Source of the DNA: Solirubrobacterales bacterium
GTDB lineage: Bacteria > Actinomycetota > Thermoleophilia > Solirubrobacterales > 70-9
Assembly (NCBI GenBank): GCA_017304845.1
Contig: JAFKLL010000021.1
Span: forward strand, 1 to 56,288
DNA: 56,288 nt
Direction: 5' to 3'
In this document: piece by piece, positions 34,908 to 45,114 of the stretch
How the letters are laid out: the number at the start of each line of letters is the position of its first letter
How positions within the stretch are numbered: the first letter of the stretch is position 1
The notes under the pieces: generated by a model
Seen by the model: the letters and a program-made list of their open reading frames with translations, nothing else
What the model was told of the DNA's origin: nothing
Database searches by the model: none
Program-made: the position numbers and the translations under genes

Positions 34908-35749
34908 GCGGAGCCCTCCCGGACCAGGACCAGCGACCCCCAGTCGCCCATCGCCCCGCGCCCGGTCTCGACCAGGCCATGCGGCCCGAAGGCGGCCATC
35001 ACCCGGTCGTACTCGGTGTTGAGGAGGCCGGAGCAGATCAGGGTCTCCGGCAGGTTGCCCGGGGTCAGGCCGGCCGCCACCGCCTCGAGCAGAGGAGCGG
35101 TCAGGTTGGCGACCGTGGTCGGCGCCAGGGTCGGCAGCCCGGCCTTGAGGTCGATCCGCTCGAACTTCGCTTCGACCCCGTTGACCTTGGCGTTCTCACG
35201 GGCCGCCTCGACCGCGGCGACCTCGTTGTCGCAGCCTTCGAGCGGATCCCAGCCGAGCTTGCCGGCGGCGATCGCGAGCACGCCCGAGCCGCAGCCCAGG
35301 TCGGTCAACGGACCGAAGGGGCCGCCGGTGCGGGCGATCTCGATCAGGGCCTCGATGCAGAGCCTGGTGGTCGGGTGAGCCCCGGTGCCGAAGGCCTGGC
35401 CCGGATCGACCACGACCTCGGCCAGGTCGGCGCGCTCCGGCTCCCAGGGCGGACGGATCCAGACCGCCGGCCCGAGCTCCGGATCGCCGACCAGCAGCGG
35501 CTTGTGGAAGGTGCGCCAGCGGTCGGCCCAGTCGTCCGCGACCTCGCTGGCCGAGACCGCGACGGTGCCGCCGGCGATCACGGCCTCCTCTTCGCCGAGG
35601 TCGGGCAGCTCGCCTTCGGCCCCGTAGATCGCGAACTCGACGTAGCCGTCGCCGGCCACCTCCTCCACCCCGCCGGGGGCGAGCACGGTGAGCTCGGCCA
35701 GGACCAGTTCCGCCTGCTCGGGCGCGCAGCGGACCGCGAGGCGGATCAA
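34904..35749 (-). CDS. prmA: Ribosomal protein L11 methyltransferase
   Basis: 281-residue SAM-dependent methyltransferase that trimethylates ribosomal protein L11. The N-terminal substrate domain (about 1-100) includes the WRTFHKPLLVG region; DPGQAFGTGAHPTT leads into the Rossmann domain with motif I LTDLGCGSGVLAIAA and a variant post-motif ATTVANLTAPLL in place of the usual DLVVANI. The start is a TTG at 35749 that overlaps the dnaJ stop (TTGA); no ATG or GTG is available at a sensible place. Position between dnaJ and murI fits actinobacterial gene order. Confidence 0.92.
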   Translation of the reverse strand: MIRLAVRCAPEQAELVLAELTVLAPGGVEEVAGDGYVEFAIYGAEGELPDLGEEEAVIAGGTVAVSASEVADDWADRWRTFHKPLLVGDPELGPAVWIRPPWEPERADLAEVVVDPGQAFGTGAHPTTRLCIEALIEIARTGGPFGPLTDLGCGSGVLAIAAGKLGWDPLEGCDNEVAAVEAARENAKVNGVEAKFERIDLKAGLPTLAPTTVANLTAPLLEAVAAGLTPGNLPETLICSGLLNTEYDRVMAAFGPHGLVETGRGAMGDWGSLVLVREGSA

Positions 35750-36867
35750 CCGAACGCCCTGCGCATGCGCGAGAAGATCCCGGATTCCTTGGGCTCGCGG
35801 TTCTCGTCGGTGAGCGACTCGTCCAGCTCGGTCGCCAGGCGGAGCTGCGCCTCGCTGAGGTTCGCGGGGACGACGACGTTGAAGATGAAGCGGTGGTTGC
35901 CGCGCCGTCGGGAGGTGCCGAGCCGTGGCAGGCCCTTGCCCTTGAGCTGGGTCTCGGCCCCGGGCTGGGTGCCGGCGGCGACCTCGATCTCGTCCTCGCC
36001 GTCCAGGGTCACGACGTCGAGCGTGCCGCCGATCATCGCGGTGGTCGCGTCGATCGGGACCACCGTGATCAGGTCCTGGCCGTCCCGGGTCATGCCTTCC
36101 CGCTCGGCGACCCGGACTTCGACATAGAGGTCGCCGGGCGGCGCCCCGGTCTCGCCGGCATGCCCCGCTCCGGCGATGCGGATGCGCTGGCCGGACTCGA
36201 TCCCGGCGGGGATGTCGACCCGGTGGCGCTTGGTGGTGTGGCGCCGACCCAGACCCGAGCACTCCTTGCAGGGCGTCTCCGGGATCCGGCCGTCGCCGCC
36301 GCAGCGGTCGCAGGGCATCGCGCGGACCATCTGCCCGAAGGCGGTGTTGGCGACGGTCCTCAGCTCGCCGGTGCCGCCGCAGCGGTCGCAGGTGTTGATC
36401 GGCGTCCCGGGCTCGGCCCCGTTGCCCTTGCAGTGCTCGCAGTTGGCGACCGCCTCGAACTCGATCTCGCGCGAGGTTCCATCGAGCACGTCCTCGAGCT
36501 CGATCTCCACACCGACCCCGATGTCGGCGCCCGGCTGCGGGCCCCTGGAGCCGCCGCCGAAACCGCCGCCGCCGAAGAAGGCGCTGAAGAGGTCGTCGAT
36601 CGACCCGAAGCCCTGGGCCTGCGACTGGTAGCCGCCGGAACGGAGGCCGTCGTGGCCGAACTGGTCGTAGGTGCCGCGACGATCGGCGTCGGAGAGCACC
36701 TCGTATGCCTCGGCCGCCTCCTTGAACTTCTCCTCGGCGTCCGGGTCGTGGTCGTTGACATCGGGATGGAGCTCACGGGCAACCTTGCGGAATGCCTTCT
36801 TGATCTCCTGTTCATCGGCCTCCCGGGAAACCCCGAGGACCTCGTAATAGTCGCGTTTTTCGCTCAT
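35746..36867 (-). CDS. dnaJ: Chaperone protein DnaJ
   Basis: 373-residue DnaK co-chaperone. J-domain residues 1-70 contain the HPD motif at 34-36. A Gly/Phe-rich linker (FFGGGGFGGG) follows, then a zinc domain with all four CxxCxGxG repeats (CEHCKGNG, CDRCGGTG, CDRCGGDG, CKECSGLG), then the C-terminal substrate domains. It is the DnaJ2-type partner of hrcA; dnaK and grpE are not in the window, so this hrcA-dnaJ locus is separate. ATG overlaps the hrcA stop by four bases. Confidence 0.97.
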   Translation of the reverse strand: MSEKRDYYEVLGVSREADEQEIKKAFRKVARELHPDVNDHDPDAEEKFKEAAEAYEVLSDADRRGTYDQFGHDGLRSGGYQSQAQGFGSIDDLFSAFFGGGGFGGGSRGPQPGADIGVGVEIELEDVLDGTSREIEFEAVANCEHCKGNGAEPGTPINTCDRCGGTGELRTVANTAFGQMVRAMPCDRCGGDGRIPETPCKECSGLGRRHTTKRHRVDIPAGIESGQRIRIAGAGHAGETGAPPGDLYVEVRVAEREGMTRDGQDLITVVPIDATTAMIGGTLDVVTLDGEDEIEVAAGTQPGAETQLKGKGLPRLGTSRRRGNHRFIFNVVVPANLSEAQLRLATELDESLTDENREPKESGIFSRMRRAFG

Positions 36868-37886
36868 GCGTCGTAGACGAACTCGAAGTAGCGGGAGAGC
36901 TCACGGGCCGCCTCGGACACCGCTGAGATCGCGTTCTCGTAGTCCATGCGGGTCGGGCCGACCACGCCGACCGAACCCAGGTTTCTGTGCCCGAGACCAT
37001 AGTTGGCTCCGATCACGCTCACCGTTCTCAGCTCGGGCTGCGGGTTCTCGGCGCCGATCCAGAGGAAGACGGAACGCTCGTCGATCGCGGAGCGCATCAT
37101 CCGCAGAACCGTCGCCTTCTCCTCAAGGGCGCTCATCAGCTGGTCGATCCGGGGCAGGTCGGAGGCCCGGCGCTCGTCGAGGAGACGGGCGGTGCCTTCG
37201 ACGTAGACGGTGCTCTCCGGGCTCTGTTCTAGGTCGACCAGGGCCGGCGCCAGTTGGCGGACGAATGCCGCCTCGGTCGGGCCGAGATCCGGGTCGCTGA
37301 GCTTGGAGGCGATGCGACGGGCGCCCACGTCGATTCCCGCGAGGGACTCGTTCAGGTAGCTGGAGGCCCACTGGACCAGGCCCGGGTCGACCGGGGCCAT
37401 GAAGCTGAAGGCGCGCTTGGTGACGTCGCCGGCCGAGGTGATGACGATCACCATGACCAGGTCGGGCTGCAGCAGGAGCGCCTCGACCCGGTGGATGCGG
37501 GCGGTGCCGAGCGGCGGGGCGACGACCAGAGCGAGCAGGTCGGTGGCCTGGGACAGAGCCGAGGTCGCCTCGCGCATCCCCTCGTCCACCTCACGGCGGA
37601 GCTGGGTCACGTCGAGCTCGGCCGGAGCCTGGCGTTCGACCGGCTGCGGGGTGAGCGCCTCGACGTACTGGCGGTAGCCGCGATCGGTCGGGACGCGCCC
37701 GGCCGAGGTGTGGGGATGGGTCAGGTACCCCTCGGTCTCGAGCGCCGCCAACTCGGCCCGCACCGTGGAAGCGCCCCATTCCAGGCTGGCGTTCTCGACG
37801 ATCGCCCGCGACCCGACCGGCCGCCCGGTCTCACGGTACGCATCGACCACCAGGCCGAGAATCAGTTCTTGACGTTCAGAAAGCAT
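36864..37886 (-). CDS. hrcA: Heat-inducible transcription repressor HrcA
   Basis: 340-residue repressor of heat-shock genes that binds CIRCE elements. The N-terminal winged helix has LSERQELILGLVVDAYRETG and VRAELAALETEGYLTHPHTS; the GAF-like dimer domain follows. I see no CIRCE inverted repeat upstream, so autoregulation through CIRCE is not supported here. The ATG at 37886 is preferred to the GTG at 37916 because a TACAAT -10-like hexamer at 37899-37904 lies between them, placing the transcript start after the GTG. Confidence 0.95.
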   Translation of the reverse strand: MLSERQELILGLVVDAYRETGRPVGSRAIVENASLEWGASTVRAELAALETEGYLTHPHTSAGRVPTDRGYRQYVEALTPQPVERQAPAELDVTQLRREVDEGMREATSALSQATDLLALVVAPPLGTARIHRVEALLLQPDLVMVIVITSAGDVTKRAFSFMAPVDPGLVQWASSYLNESLAGIDVGARRIASKLSDPDLGPTEAAFVRQLAPALVDLEQSPESTVYVEGTARLLDERRASDLPRIDQLMSALEEKATVLRMMRSAIDERSVFLWIGAENPQPELRTVSVIGANYGLGHRNLGSVGVVGPTRMDYENAISAVSEAARELSRYFEFVYDA

Positions 37887-37898
37887 CAACGACCCCGA

Positions 37899-37904
37899 AT
37901 TGTA
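37899..37904 (-). promoter_or_regulatory. Candidate -10 hexamer (TACAAT) for hrcA
   Basis: TACAAT on the minus strand, 12 bases before the hrcA ATG. It would give a leader of only a few bases for hrcA-dnaJ-prmA-murI. No convincing -35 or CIRCE seen. Confidence 0.45.
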
Positions 37905-37988
37905 TGAAGCGTCCACAGCGGGCGGATTCGGGGGGCCGACGACGACGTTTCGGGCCGAGGAGGCGGTTCCCCGGATCCGGCCGCCTCG

Positions 37989-38384
37989 CTACGCCACCGT
38001 GACGTCGGCGGTCGCGTTGCGGATGACCTGGTTCTCGCCCTGTGTGGCGACCAGGTCGAAGGTGACGTCTGCACCGTCCGCCTCGATCACCTCGCCGGTC
38101 ACCTCGATCTCCTGCTCCGGGAAGCTCATGCCCCGGAACTGGACCGAGAGCCGCTTCAACGCCCGCGGGTCTCCCCCGGCCTCGTCGTTCGCGGCCTTGG
38201 CGACCAGGCCCATCACGTACAGCCCGTGCAGGATCGCCCCGGGCAGCCCGACCATCTGGGCGAAATCGGCGTCGATGTGGATCGGGTTGAAGTCCCCGGA
38301 GGCGCCGGCGTAGCGGTGCGGCACGTACTTGTCCGGCGTGACCTTCAGGCCGGCGATCTTCTCGCCCTTGGCTGTAGCGCTCAT
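37989..38384 (-). CDS. MaoC-type (R)-hydratase, HadB-like subunit
   Basis: 131-residue hot-dog protein with the hydratase-2 active site GDFNPIHIDADFA (residues about 30-42), carrying the catalytic Asp and His, then the conserved ILHGLYVMGL helix. It resembles the catalytic HadB subunit of the mycobacterial FAS-II (3R)-hydroxyacyl-ACP dehydratase. The partner gene just upstream, whose stop codon overlaps this ATG, encodes a related subunit, so the two probably form a heterodimer acting in fatty-acid synthesis or on acyl-CoA. Exact substrate is inferred. Confidence 0.85.
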   Translation of the reverse strand: MSATAKGEKIAGLKVTPDKYVPHRYAGASGDFNPIHIDADFAQMVGLPGAILHGLYVMGLVAKAANDEAGGDPRALKRLSVQFRGMSFPEQEIEVTGEVIEADGADVTFDLVATQGENQVIRNATADVTVA

Positions 38385-38827
38385 TCCTCGACCCCCCTGA
38401 CGATGTTGGTCCAGGTGGCCCGGCAGACCAGGTCACCGTTCTGGTTGACGGACTCGGTCTCGAAGACGTAGAAGCCCTTGCCCGCCTTGGCGTAGATCTC
38501 CTTGCAGGTCGTGGTGGTGGAGATCAGGTCGCCGGAGACCACCGACTCGCCCCACTCGAACTCCTGCGCCCCGTGGACCATGGCGGCGAAGTTCAGCGCC
38601 ACGTCGGGATCGAAGAGCACCGGCCCCATCGCCCCGGCCGTGTAGACCACGACGAACATCGGCGGCGCGACGACGTTGCGGAATCCGGCTGCCCGGGCGG
38701 CTTCGGCGTCGAAGTGGACGGGGTTGTCGAACCCGATCACCTGCGCGTACTCCCGGATCTTCTCCCGGCCTACTTCGTACTCGTGCGCGGGCCATGACTT
38801 GCCCACCGCATCGGTCTTGATCGCCAT
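38381..38827 (-). CDS. MaoC N-terminal-type dehydratase, HadA-like subunit
   Basis: 148-residue hot-dog protein of the FAS1-type dehydratase/MaoC N-terminal family. It has EKIREYAQVIGFDNPVHFD and APPMFVVVYTAG, the pattern of HadA/HadC subunits, which stabilise the dimer and shape the acyl-chain channel. The paired gene downstream supplies the canonical catalytic motif. A TAGATT hexamer six bases before the ATG marks the likely start of the two-gene transcript; palindromic repeat copy 2 lies just upstream of that. Confidence 0.85.
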   Translation of the reverse strand: MAIKTDAVGKSWPAHEYEVGREKIREYAQVIGFDNPVHFDAEAARAAGFRNVVAPPMFVVVYTAGAMGPVLFDPDVALNFAAMVHGAQEFEWGESVVSGDLISTTTTCKEIYAKAGKGFYVFETESVNQNGDLVCRATWTNIVRGVEE

Positions 38828-38833
38828 GCCAGA

Positions 38834-38839
38834 AATCTA
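38834..38839 (-). promoter_or_regulatory. Leaderless-type -10 hexamer (TAGATT)
   Basis: TAGATT on the minus strand, six bases before the ATG at 38827; the palindromic repeat begins nine bases further upstream, at 38848. Confidence 0.55.
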
Positions 38840-38847
38840 CCCACCCC

Positions 38848-38898
38848 TCGCGAGATGCAGATTCGCGCCACATGGCGCACTCAACTTGCATCTCGCGC
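38848..38898. repeat. 51-bp palindromic intergenic repeat, copy 2
   Basis: Outer arms CGCGAGATGCA (38849-38859) and TGCATCTCGCG (38887-38897) enclose an inner hairpin GCGCC-ACAT-GGCGC. It matches copy 1 at 21371-21421 in 44 of 51 positions. Lies in the 100-base gap between lepA and the HadA-like gene. Confidence 0.85.
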
Positions 38899-38927
38899 CC
38901 TCTGGGGGCTGCGTGGGTCGGCGAGGT

Positions 38928-40721
<1,794 letters not shown>

Positions 40722-40759
40722 GCGGGAGAAGGCAGTATGCCGAGGCGCGGGCGCCGGGG

Positions 40760-42847
40760 TCAGCCGGCGCAGGTCGAGAGGCTGAGCGGACCGTCCAGCC
40801 GGACCACCCCGCCGCCCTCGGCCACCTGTACCGGCCGGACCGCCGGGTCGTCGGCGATCCAGCTCAACTCCCGTGGCTGCTTCAGTTTCTGGCCTTCCCG
40901 ATCCATGGTCAGGACCAGGTAGTCGTAGCCGCCCGAGTTGGCGGCAGCGATGAACTCGGGGCAGGTCTCGGCCTCGACGAAGCCGCCATGCGGGCGTTTG
41001 ATCCCGATGAACTGGACGTGGTTGTCGAGATCCTTGCCCCAGAGCGGGTACTGACGGGTCGCGTTGGTGCCGATCCTCAGCTCCGTGGTGTTGTGACGGG
41101 CCCAGACGAAGGCATCGGCGAGGGCCGGGATCGTGAAGTCGGGCGAGGCGTACCTGTGATCGAAGTAGTAGCGCTGCACGCCCTGGCCGCAGAGCAGCAG
41201 GAAGAGCAGGACGGCGGCCGCGCTCCAGGCGATGATCCGGTGGGTCGAGCGGGCCGCGAAGCGATGTTGGCGGCTCCCTACCCGCCAGATGCCGAAGACG
41301 GCCAGCGAGGCCAGCCAGAAGACGGCCCCGGCACCGAAGGCGACCAGCCAGTCCTTGACGTCCCAGCCGTCACCCAGGGCGATCGTGAACGGGGCCAACA
41401 GGAGCAACAGGCCCATGGTGAGCCATCTGGCCCGTCCGCCCCGTTGCCCGACCGCGCTGCCCAGCAGGGCCAGGCAGACCGCCAGGGCCGGCGCGAGATA
41501 GCGCAGGCCGGAGACGAATCCGTTCGGCTCCCCGGTCGGCCCGGAGGCCGAGGTCGGGGCGACGAGCCAGGCCAGCACCAGCGCCAGCCCCACCGCGGCC
41601 CCGGTCCGCCGCGCGGGGCCGGAGTCCCGGCCGAAGCAGAGCACCAGGCCGGCCAGGGCAAGGAGGCCGAGCAGGATCCAGCCGGAGCCGAAGCCGTCCC
41701 CGAAGCCGGGGAAGAACCAGTGCCGGATCACGTCGGTGTCGGTCAGGTAGCCCCAGACCGATCCGGCGTCGCGTCCGCCGACGTCCTGGTCGGGGCCGGG
41801 CAGCTGCAGCGGCCCGACGTGGTTGATCCAGGGCAGCGGGTTCCCGGATTGGACGAGGTTGCGCAGGTACCAGTAGCCGCCGCCGAGGATCAGCGCCCCG
41901 ACGCCGGAGAGCGTCGTGCGCAGCCGGCGGGCGGGCTCGGCCAGGACGACGGCGCCGGCCAGCAAGGCCAGGGCGGCGGGGATGAAGTTGACCTTGGTGC
42001 CGGCCGCCATGCCGGCGGCCAAGGTGACGACGAGGGCGGGCCCGAGCGTGATCCTCCTCCCCCCGGCCGAGGCGTTGATCAGGACCGCGAGCGCGGCGAG
42101 GATGAAGAAGGTGCCGACGATGTCGTTGCGGGCCTCCCCGGCCTGGTCGGACATCGCGATCGAGCCGAGGATCAGAGCCACGCCGGCCAGCGAGATCGGC
42201 GCCGCGCCGTAGGGACGGCCGATGCACCAGGCGGCGAGCAGGCAGGCCAGGAACCAGCCCAGGTTGAGGAAGATCGAGAGCAGGTCGTTGCCGAAGGACA
42301 TCATCCCGAGGGCGTGGATCACCTCGGAGTTCTGGGGGTAGAACCAGCTCAGGAACTGCGGAGCCAGCTGGTGGAGAGTGAAGGTGTCGCCGCCCTGCGC
42401 GATCCCGGCCGCGAAGGGGCCGTGGTACCAGGTGGAGTCGAAGCCGGTCATGCCGGTGCCGAGCCGGATCGCGATCCCGGCGACGAAGGATCCGAAGGCT
42501 CCGGCCGCGATGCCGGTGCCGACGATGGTCAGGCCGGCCGAGGCGGGAACCGAGACCAGCTCGGGACGGGCGCCCGCGGCCGGGATCCGTTCGCGCCAAC
42601 GCCAGGCGGCAACCGCCAGCAGCGCGGTCAGCAGCAGCCAGCTCCACCCCGTGAGCAGGCCGAAGCTGCCCAGGATCAGCGCGGGGCCGATCGCCGCTCC
42701 CACCGCCAGCAGCCCGGCCACGAGCCAGGCCACGGGCCCGGTCCAGCCGGGCACGAGGCGGGATCGCAGGACGCCGCCGATCACCGAGACGGCGGCCAGT
42801 CCCGCGAACAGGCCGACGCAGCCGACCAGGTACTGCCCGAAGCTCAC
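40760..42847 (-). CDS. Large polytopic membrane protein, GT-C glycosyltransferase-like
   Basis: 695-residue protein with about a dozen or more hydrophobic helices and a soluble C-terminal domain (residues about 565-695). In the first large loop, [21 protein letters not shown] places an acidic residue where GT-C transferases (polyprenyl-phosphate-sugar dependent) keep their catalytic Asp; [16 protein letters not shown] after a later helix resembles the second GT-C acidic motif. The likely role is transfer of a sugar from a lipid carrier to an envelope polymer; this is an inference from topology and motifs. It starts four bases inside the end of murJ (ATGA), fitting an envelope-biogenesis context. 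Confidence 0.75.
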   Translation of the reverse strand: MSFGQYLVGCVGLFAGLAAVSVIGGVLRSRLVPGWTGPVAWLVAGLLAVGAAIGPALILGSFGLLTGWSWLLLTALLAVAAWRWRERIPAAGARPELVSVPASAGLTIVGTGIAAGAFGSFVAGIAIRLGTGMTGFDSTWYHGPFAAGIAQGGDTFTLHQLAPQFLSWFYPQNSEVIHALGMMSFGNDLLSIFLNLGWFLACLLAAWCIGRPYGAAPISLAGVALILGSIAMSDQAGEARNDIVGTFFILAALAVLINASAGGRRITLGPALVVTLAAGMAAGTKVNFIPAALALLAGAVVLAEPARRLRTTLSGVGALILGGGYWYLRNLVQSGNPLPWINHVGPLQLPGPDQDVGGRDAGSVWGYLTDTDVIRHWFFPGFGDGFGSGWILLGLLALAGLVLCFGRDSGPARRTGAAVGLALVLAWLVAPTSASGPTGEPNGFVSGLRYLAPALAVCLALLGSAVGQRGGRARWLTMGLLLLLAPFTIALGDGWDVKDWLVAFGAGAVFWLASLAVFGIWRVGSRQHRFAARSTHRIIAWSAAAVLLFLLLCGQGVQRYYFDHRYASPDFTIPALADAFVWARHNTTELRIGTNATRQYPLWGKDLDNHVQFIGIKRPHGGFVEAETCPEFIAAANSGGYDYLVLTMDREGQKLKQPRELSWIADDPAVRPVQVAEGGGVVRLDGPLSLSTCAG

Positions 42848-44712
42848 GAGCGCCGCCGTCGGACCAAAGCCAGCACCTGATCTAGCTCCGGCACCCGCAG
42901 CAGTTGGCAGGCCGCCAGGTAGGCGAGGCCGCCCAGCCCGAGCCCGGCGCCGAGCGAGATCACCTGACCGGCGAGGCCACGCCCGAGCGCATGGTCGAGC
43001 AGGTCCCAGATCTCGTACGAGACCGCGGCCAGGATCACCGAGGCGATCAGGATCCGGCCACCGGAGAAGAGGAACCGCCCGAACTCGATCCCGCCGAGAC
43101 GGGTCCGCAGCATCACGGTCTGGATCGCGACCGAGACGGCGGTCGCGATCGCCGTGGCGGCGACGATGCCGGCCACCCCGAACGGCTTGTAGAGCAGGAA
43201 CGACCCGATCGCCGTGACGGCCAGGTTGGCGCCGGAGATCCAGGTCGGGATCCAGGGCTTCTGCAGGCCGAAGAAGGTGCGGCTGAGCAGCAGGTACATG
43301 CCGTTGGTGGGCAGCGAGAAGGCGAACCAGTAGAGCGCCGTCGCGACCACCGCGGTCTGGTCGGCGCCGAACTCGCCGCGCTCGTAGACGAGCCGGATCA
43401 TCGGTTCGCTCAGCACCAGGATCGCGGCGCTGGCCGGGATCAGCACGAAGATGATCTGGCGCATGCCCTTGGCCAGGGTGAAGCGCAGCGAGTCGAAGTC
43501 ACGGCGATTGGCGAAACGGGCCAGGGTCGGGAAGAGCACGGTCGCGATCGCCACCGAGAAGATGCCCTGCGGGAGCTGGTAGATCCGGAACGCCTTGTCG
43601 ATCGCGGCGGGGGCGTTGTCGCTGACCAGAGAGCCGAAGAAGCTGTTGACCAGCAGGTTGAAGTTGATCAGGCCGAGGCTGAGCGTGACCGGGATCATCA
43701 TGATCAGCACCCGTCTCACGTTCGGGTCCTTGAAATCAACCTTGAAGGTGAAGCGGAACGGCGTGTGCTTCAGGTCCCAGGTCGGGATCAGGAGCTGGAC
43801 CAGGGTACCGGCGACGACGCCGATCGCGTAGGCGTAGATCTGCTTGTCCTCGGGGAAGAGCGGGACCGTCGCCACCACCACGGCGATGATGGTCAGGTTC
43901 CAGAACAGCGGCGAGATCGCGAAGGCGCCGAAGCGGTCGTAGCTGTTGAGGATCCCGACCACGACGCCGGTCACCCCGAGCAGGATCAGGATCGGGAACA
44001 GGATCTGCGAGAGGACCACCATCAGGTCCTCGGTCGCGGCCGAGAAGCCCGGGGCGAAGATCGGCATGACCAGGCCCGCGGCGAGGATGAAGAAGGCGGT
44101 GATCGCGCCGAGGATCATGGTCACCAGCAGCAGCAGGGTCGAGGCCATGCGGAAGGCCTCGCGGTACTTCCCCTTCTCGATCTGCTCGGTGAAGATCGGT
44201 ACGAAGGCGGGCTGGAGGGCGGCGTCGGCGAACAGCGCCCGGATCAGGTTCGGGACCTGGAAGGCGACCGTGAACGCGGACATCGGCCCGGAGATCCCGA
44301 AGTAGCCGGCGGCGACCACTTCGCGGCCGAGGCCGGCGATCCGGGAGGCGGCGGTGGCGATCGAGAAGAGCGCGGTCGAACGCGCCAGGCGGCCGGCCTT
44401 CGCCGGGGCCTTCTCGGTAGGTGCGGTCGGCGCGGCCTCCGCTGCGGCGGCCGGCGCCGTGGTCGCGGGGGCCGGGACGGCGCCGCCGACCCCTCCCTCC
44501 TCGCTGAGCTCGGCCGCGACCTCGGCCATGGCCTCTTCCCGATGGATCACCGGCTCGGGCAGGACCAGCTCGCCGGTCATCGGCTCGTGATAGGCCGGAA
44601 CCGGCGCGTTGATCAGGCTTTCGGCCCGTTCCGTGGTGGAACGGATCGCTTCTTCCGCCGCTTTTGCAGCGGCTTCGAAGGGGTCGAGGGTGGGGTCAGA
44701 GGACGCGTTCAA
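42844..44712 (-). CDS. murJ: Lipid II flippase MurJ (MviN) with N-terminal extension
   Basis: About 622 residues. The MATE-like/MOP flippase core of 14 helices begins with ARSTALFSIATAASRIAGLGRE near residue 109 and contains VPNLIRALFADAALQPAFVP, the conserved Arg/Asp region of MurJ. Before it is an extension of about 105 residues rich in Ala, Glu, Pro and Thr, presumably cytoplasmic and disordered; actinobacterial MurJ proteins often carry extra domains. Start uncertain: I use TTG at 44712, because the frame up to a GTG at 44766 overlaps what looks like the rpsT promoter. Flips lipid II across the membrane for peptidoglycan synthesis. Confidence 0.92.
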   Translation of the reverse strand: MNASSDPTLDPFEAAAKAAEEAIRSTTERAESLINAPVPAYHEPMTGELVLPEPVIHREEAMAEVAAELSEEGGVGGAVPAPATTAPAAAAEAAPTAPTEKAPAKAGRLARSTALFSIATAASRIAGLGREVVAAGYFGISGPMSAFTVAFQVPNLIRALFADAALQPAFVPIFTEQIEKGKYREAFRMASTLLLLVTMILGAITAFFILAAGLVMPIFAPGFSAATEDLMVVLSQILFPILILLGVTGVVVGILNSYDRFGAFAISPLFWNLTIIAVVVATVPLFPEDKQIYAYAIGVVAGTLVQLLIPTWDLKHTPFRFTFKVDFKDPNVRRVLIMMIPVTLSLGLINFNLLVNSFFGSLVSDNAPAAIDKAFRIYQLPQGIFSVAIATVLFPTLARFANRRDFDSLRFTLAKGMRQIIFVLIPASAAILVLSEPMIRLVYERGEFGADQTAVVATALYWFAFSLPTNGMYLLLSRTFFGLQKPWIPTWISGANLAVTAIGSFLLYKPFGVAGIVAATAIATAVSVAIQTVMLRTRLGGIEFGRFLFSGGRILIASVILAAVSYEIWDLLDHALGRGLAGQVISLGAGLGLGGLAYLAACQLLRVPELDQVLALVRRRRS

Positions 44713-44723
44713 GCTGGCAACGG

Positions 44724-44729
44724 TATAGT
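44724..44729 (+). promoter_or_regulatory. Candidate -10 hexamer (TATAGT) for rpsT
   Basis: TATAGT 49 bases before the rpsT ATG would give a leader of about 43 bases. Read on the other strand the same bases give TATACC, so they could also serve murJ. No good -35 is visible. Confidence 0.4.
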
Positions 44730-44778
44730 CGCTGGCCGCTCGTCGGCGGCGATCCTCCGCGAGCACACCAAATAAATC

Positions 44779-45051
44779 ATGGCCAACATAGCCTCACAGA
44801 AAAAGAGAATCCTCCGCACCGAGCGCGAGCGCGTCGAGAACCGCCGCCTCACTTCCGCGGTCAAGACCTACTTCAACCGCCTCGAGAAGGCCGTCTCCGA
44901 CGGCGATGCCGATGGCGTCCAGGCCGAGCATCGCGCTCTGGTCTCGCGCATCGACAAGGCGGTTCAGAAGGGTGCGATCCATCGCAACAACGGCGCCCGC
45001 AAGAAGGCCCGCGCCGCGCGCATCGCATCCGGCTCCGGCGCCGACGCCTAA
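44779..45051 (+). CDS. rpsT: 30S ribosomal protein S20
   Basis: 90-residue basic helical protein binding 16S rRNA early in 30S assembly. MANIASQKKRILRTERER and AVQKGAIHRNNGARKKAR are diagnostic. Transcribed alone on the plus strand, divergent from murJ, and followed after 24 bases by the clearest intrinsic terminator in the window. The start lacks a Shine-Dalgarno, with an A-rich stretch (CCAAATAAATC) directly before the ATG. Confidence 0.98.
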   Translation: MANIASQKKRILRTERERVENRRLTSAVKTYFNRLEKAVSDGDADGVQAEHRALVSRIDKAVQKGAIHRNNGARKKARAARIASGSGADA

Positions 45052-45075
45052 CCAGCCTCTTTTCCCAGCTTCGAA

Positions 45076-45111
45076 ATGGGTTTCTCGCCTCGGCGGGAAG
45101 CCCATTTTTTT
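45076..45111 (+). terminator. Intrinsic terminator of rpsT
   Basis: Thirteen-pair stem (45076-45088 with 45093-45105, two G-U pairs), CUCG tetraloop and seven T from 45105. The only hairpin in the window with a full T-run. Confidence 0.92.
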
Positions 45112-45114
45112 GTT

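Noticed and set aside
37887..37988. CIRCE operator upstream of hrcA
   Set aside because: Looked for TTAGCACTC-N9-GAGTGCTAA and near variants; none is present in the gap.
44713..44766. GTG start for murJ 18 codons upstream
   Set aside because: Possible, but the extra residues are Arg-rich and featureless, no ribosome site precedes the GTG, and it would overlap the candidate rpsT promoter. Kept as an alternative only.
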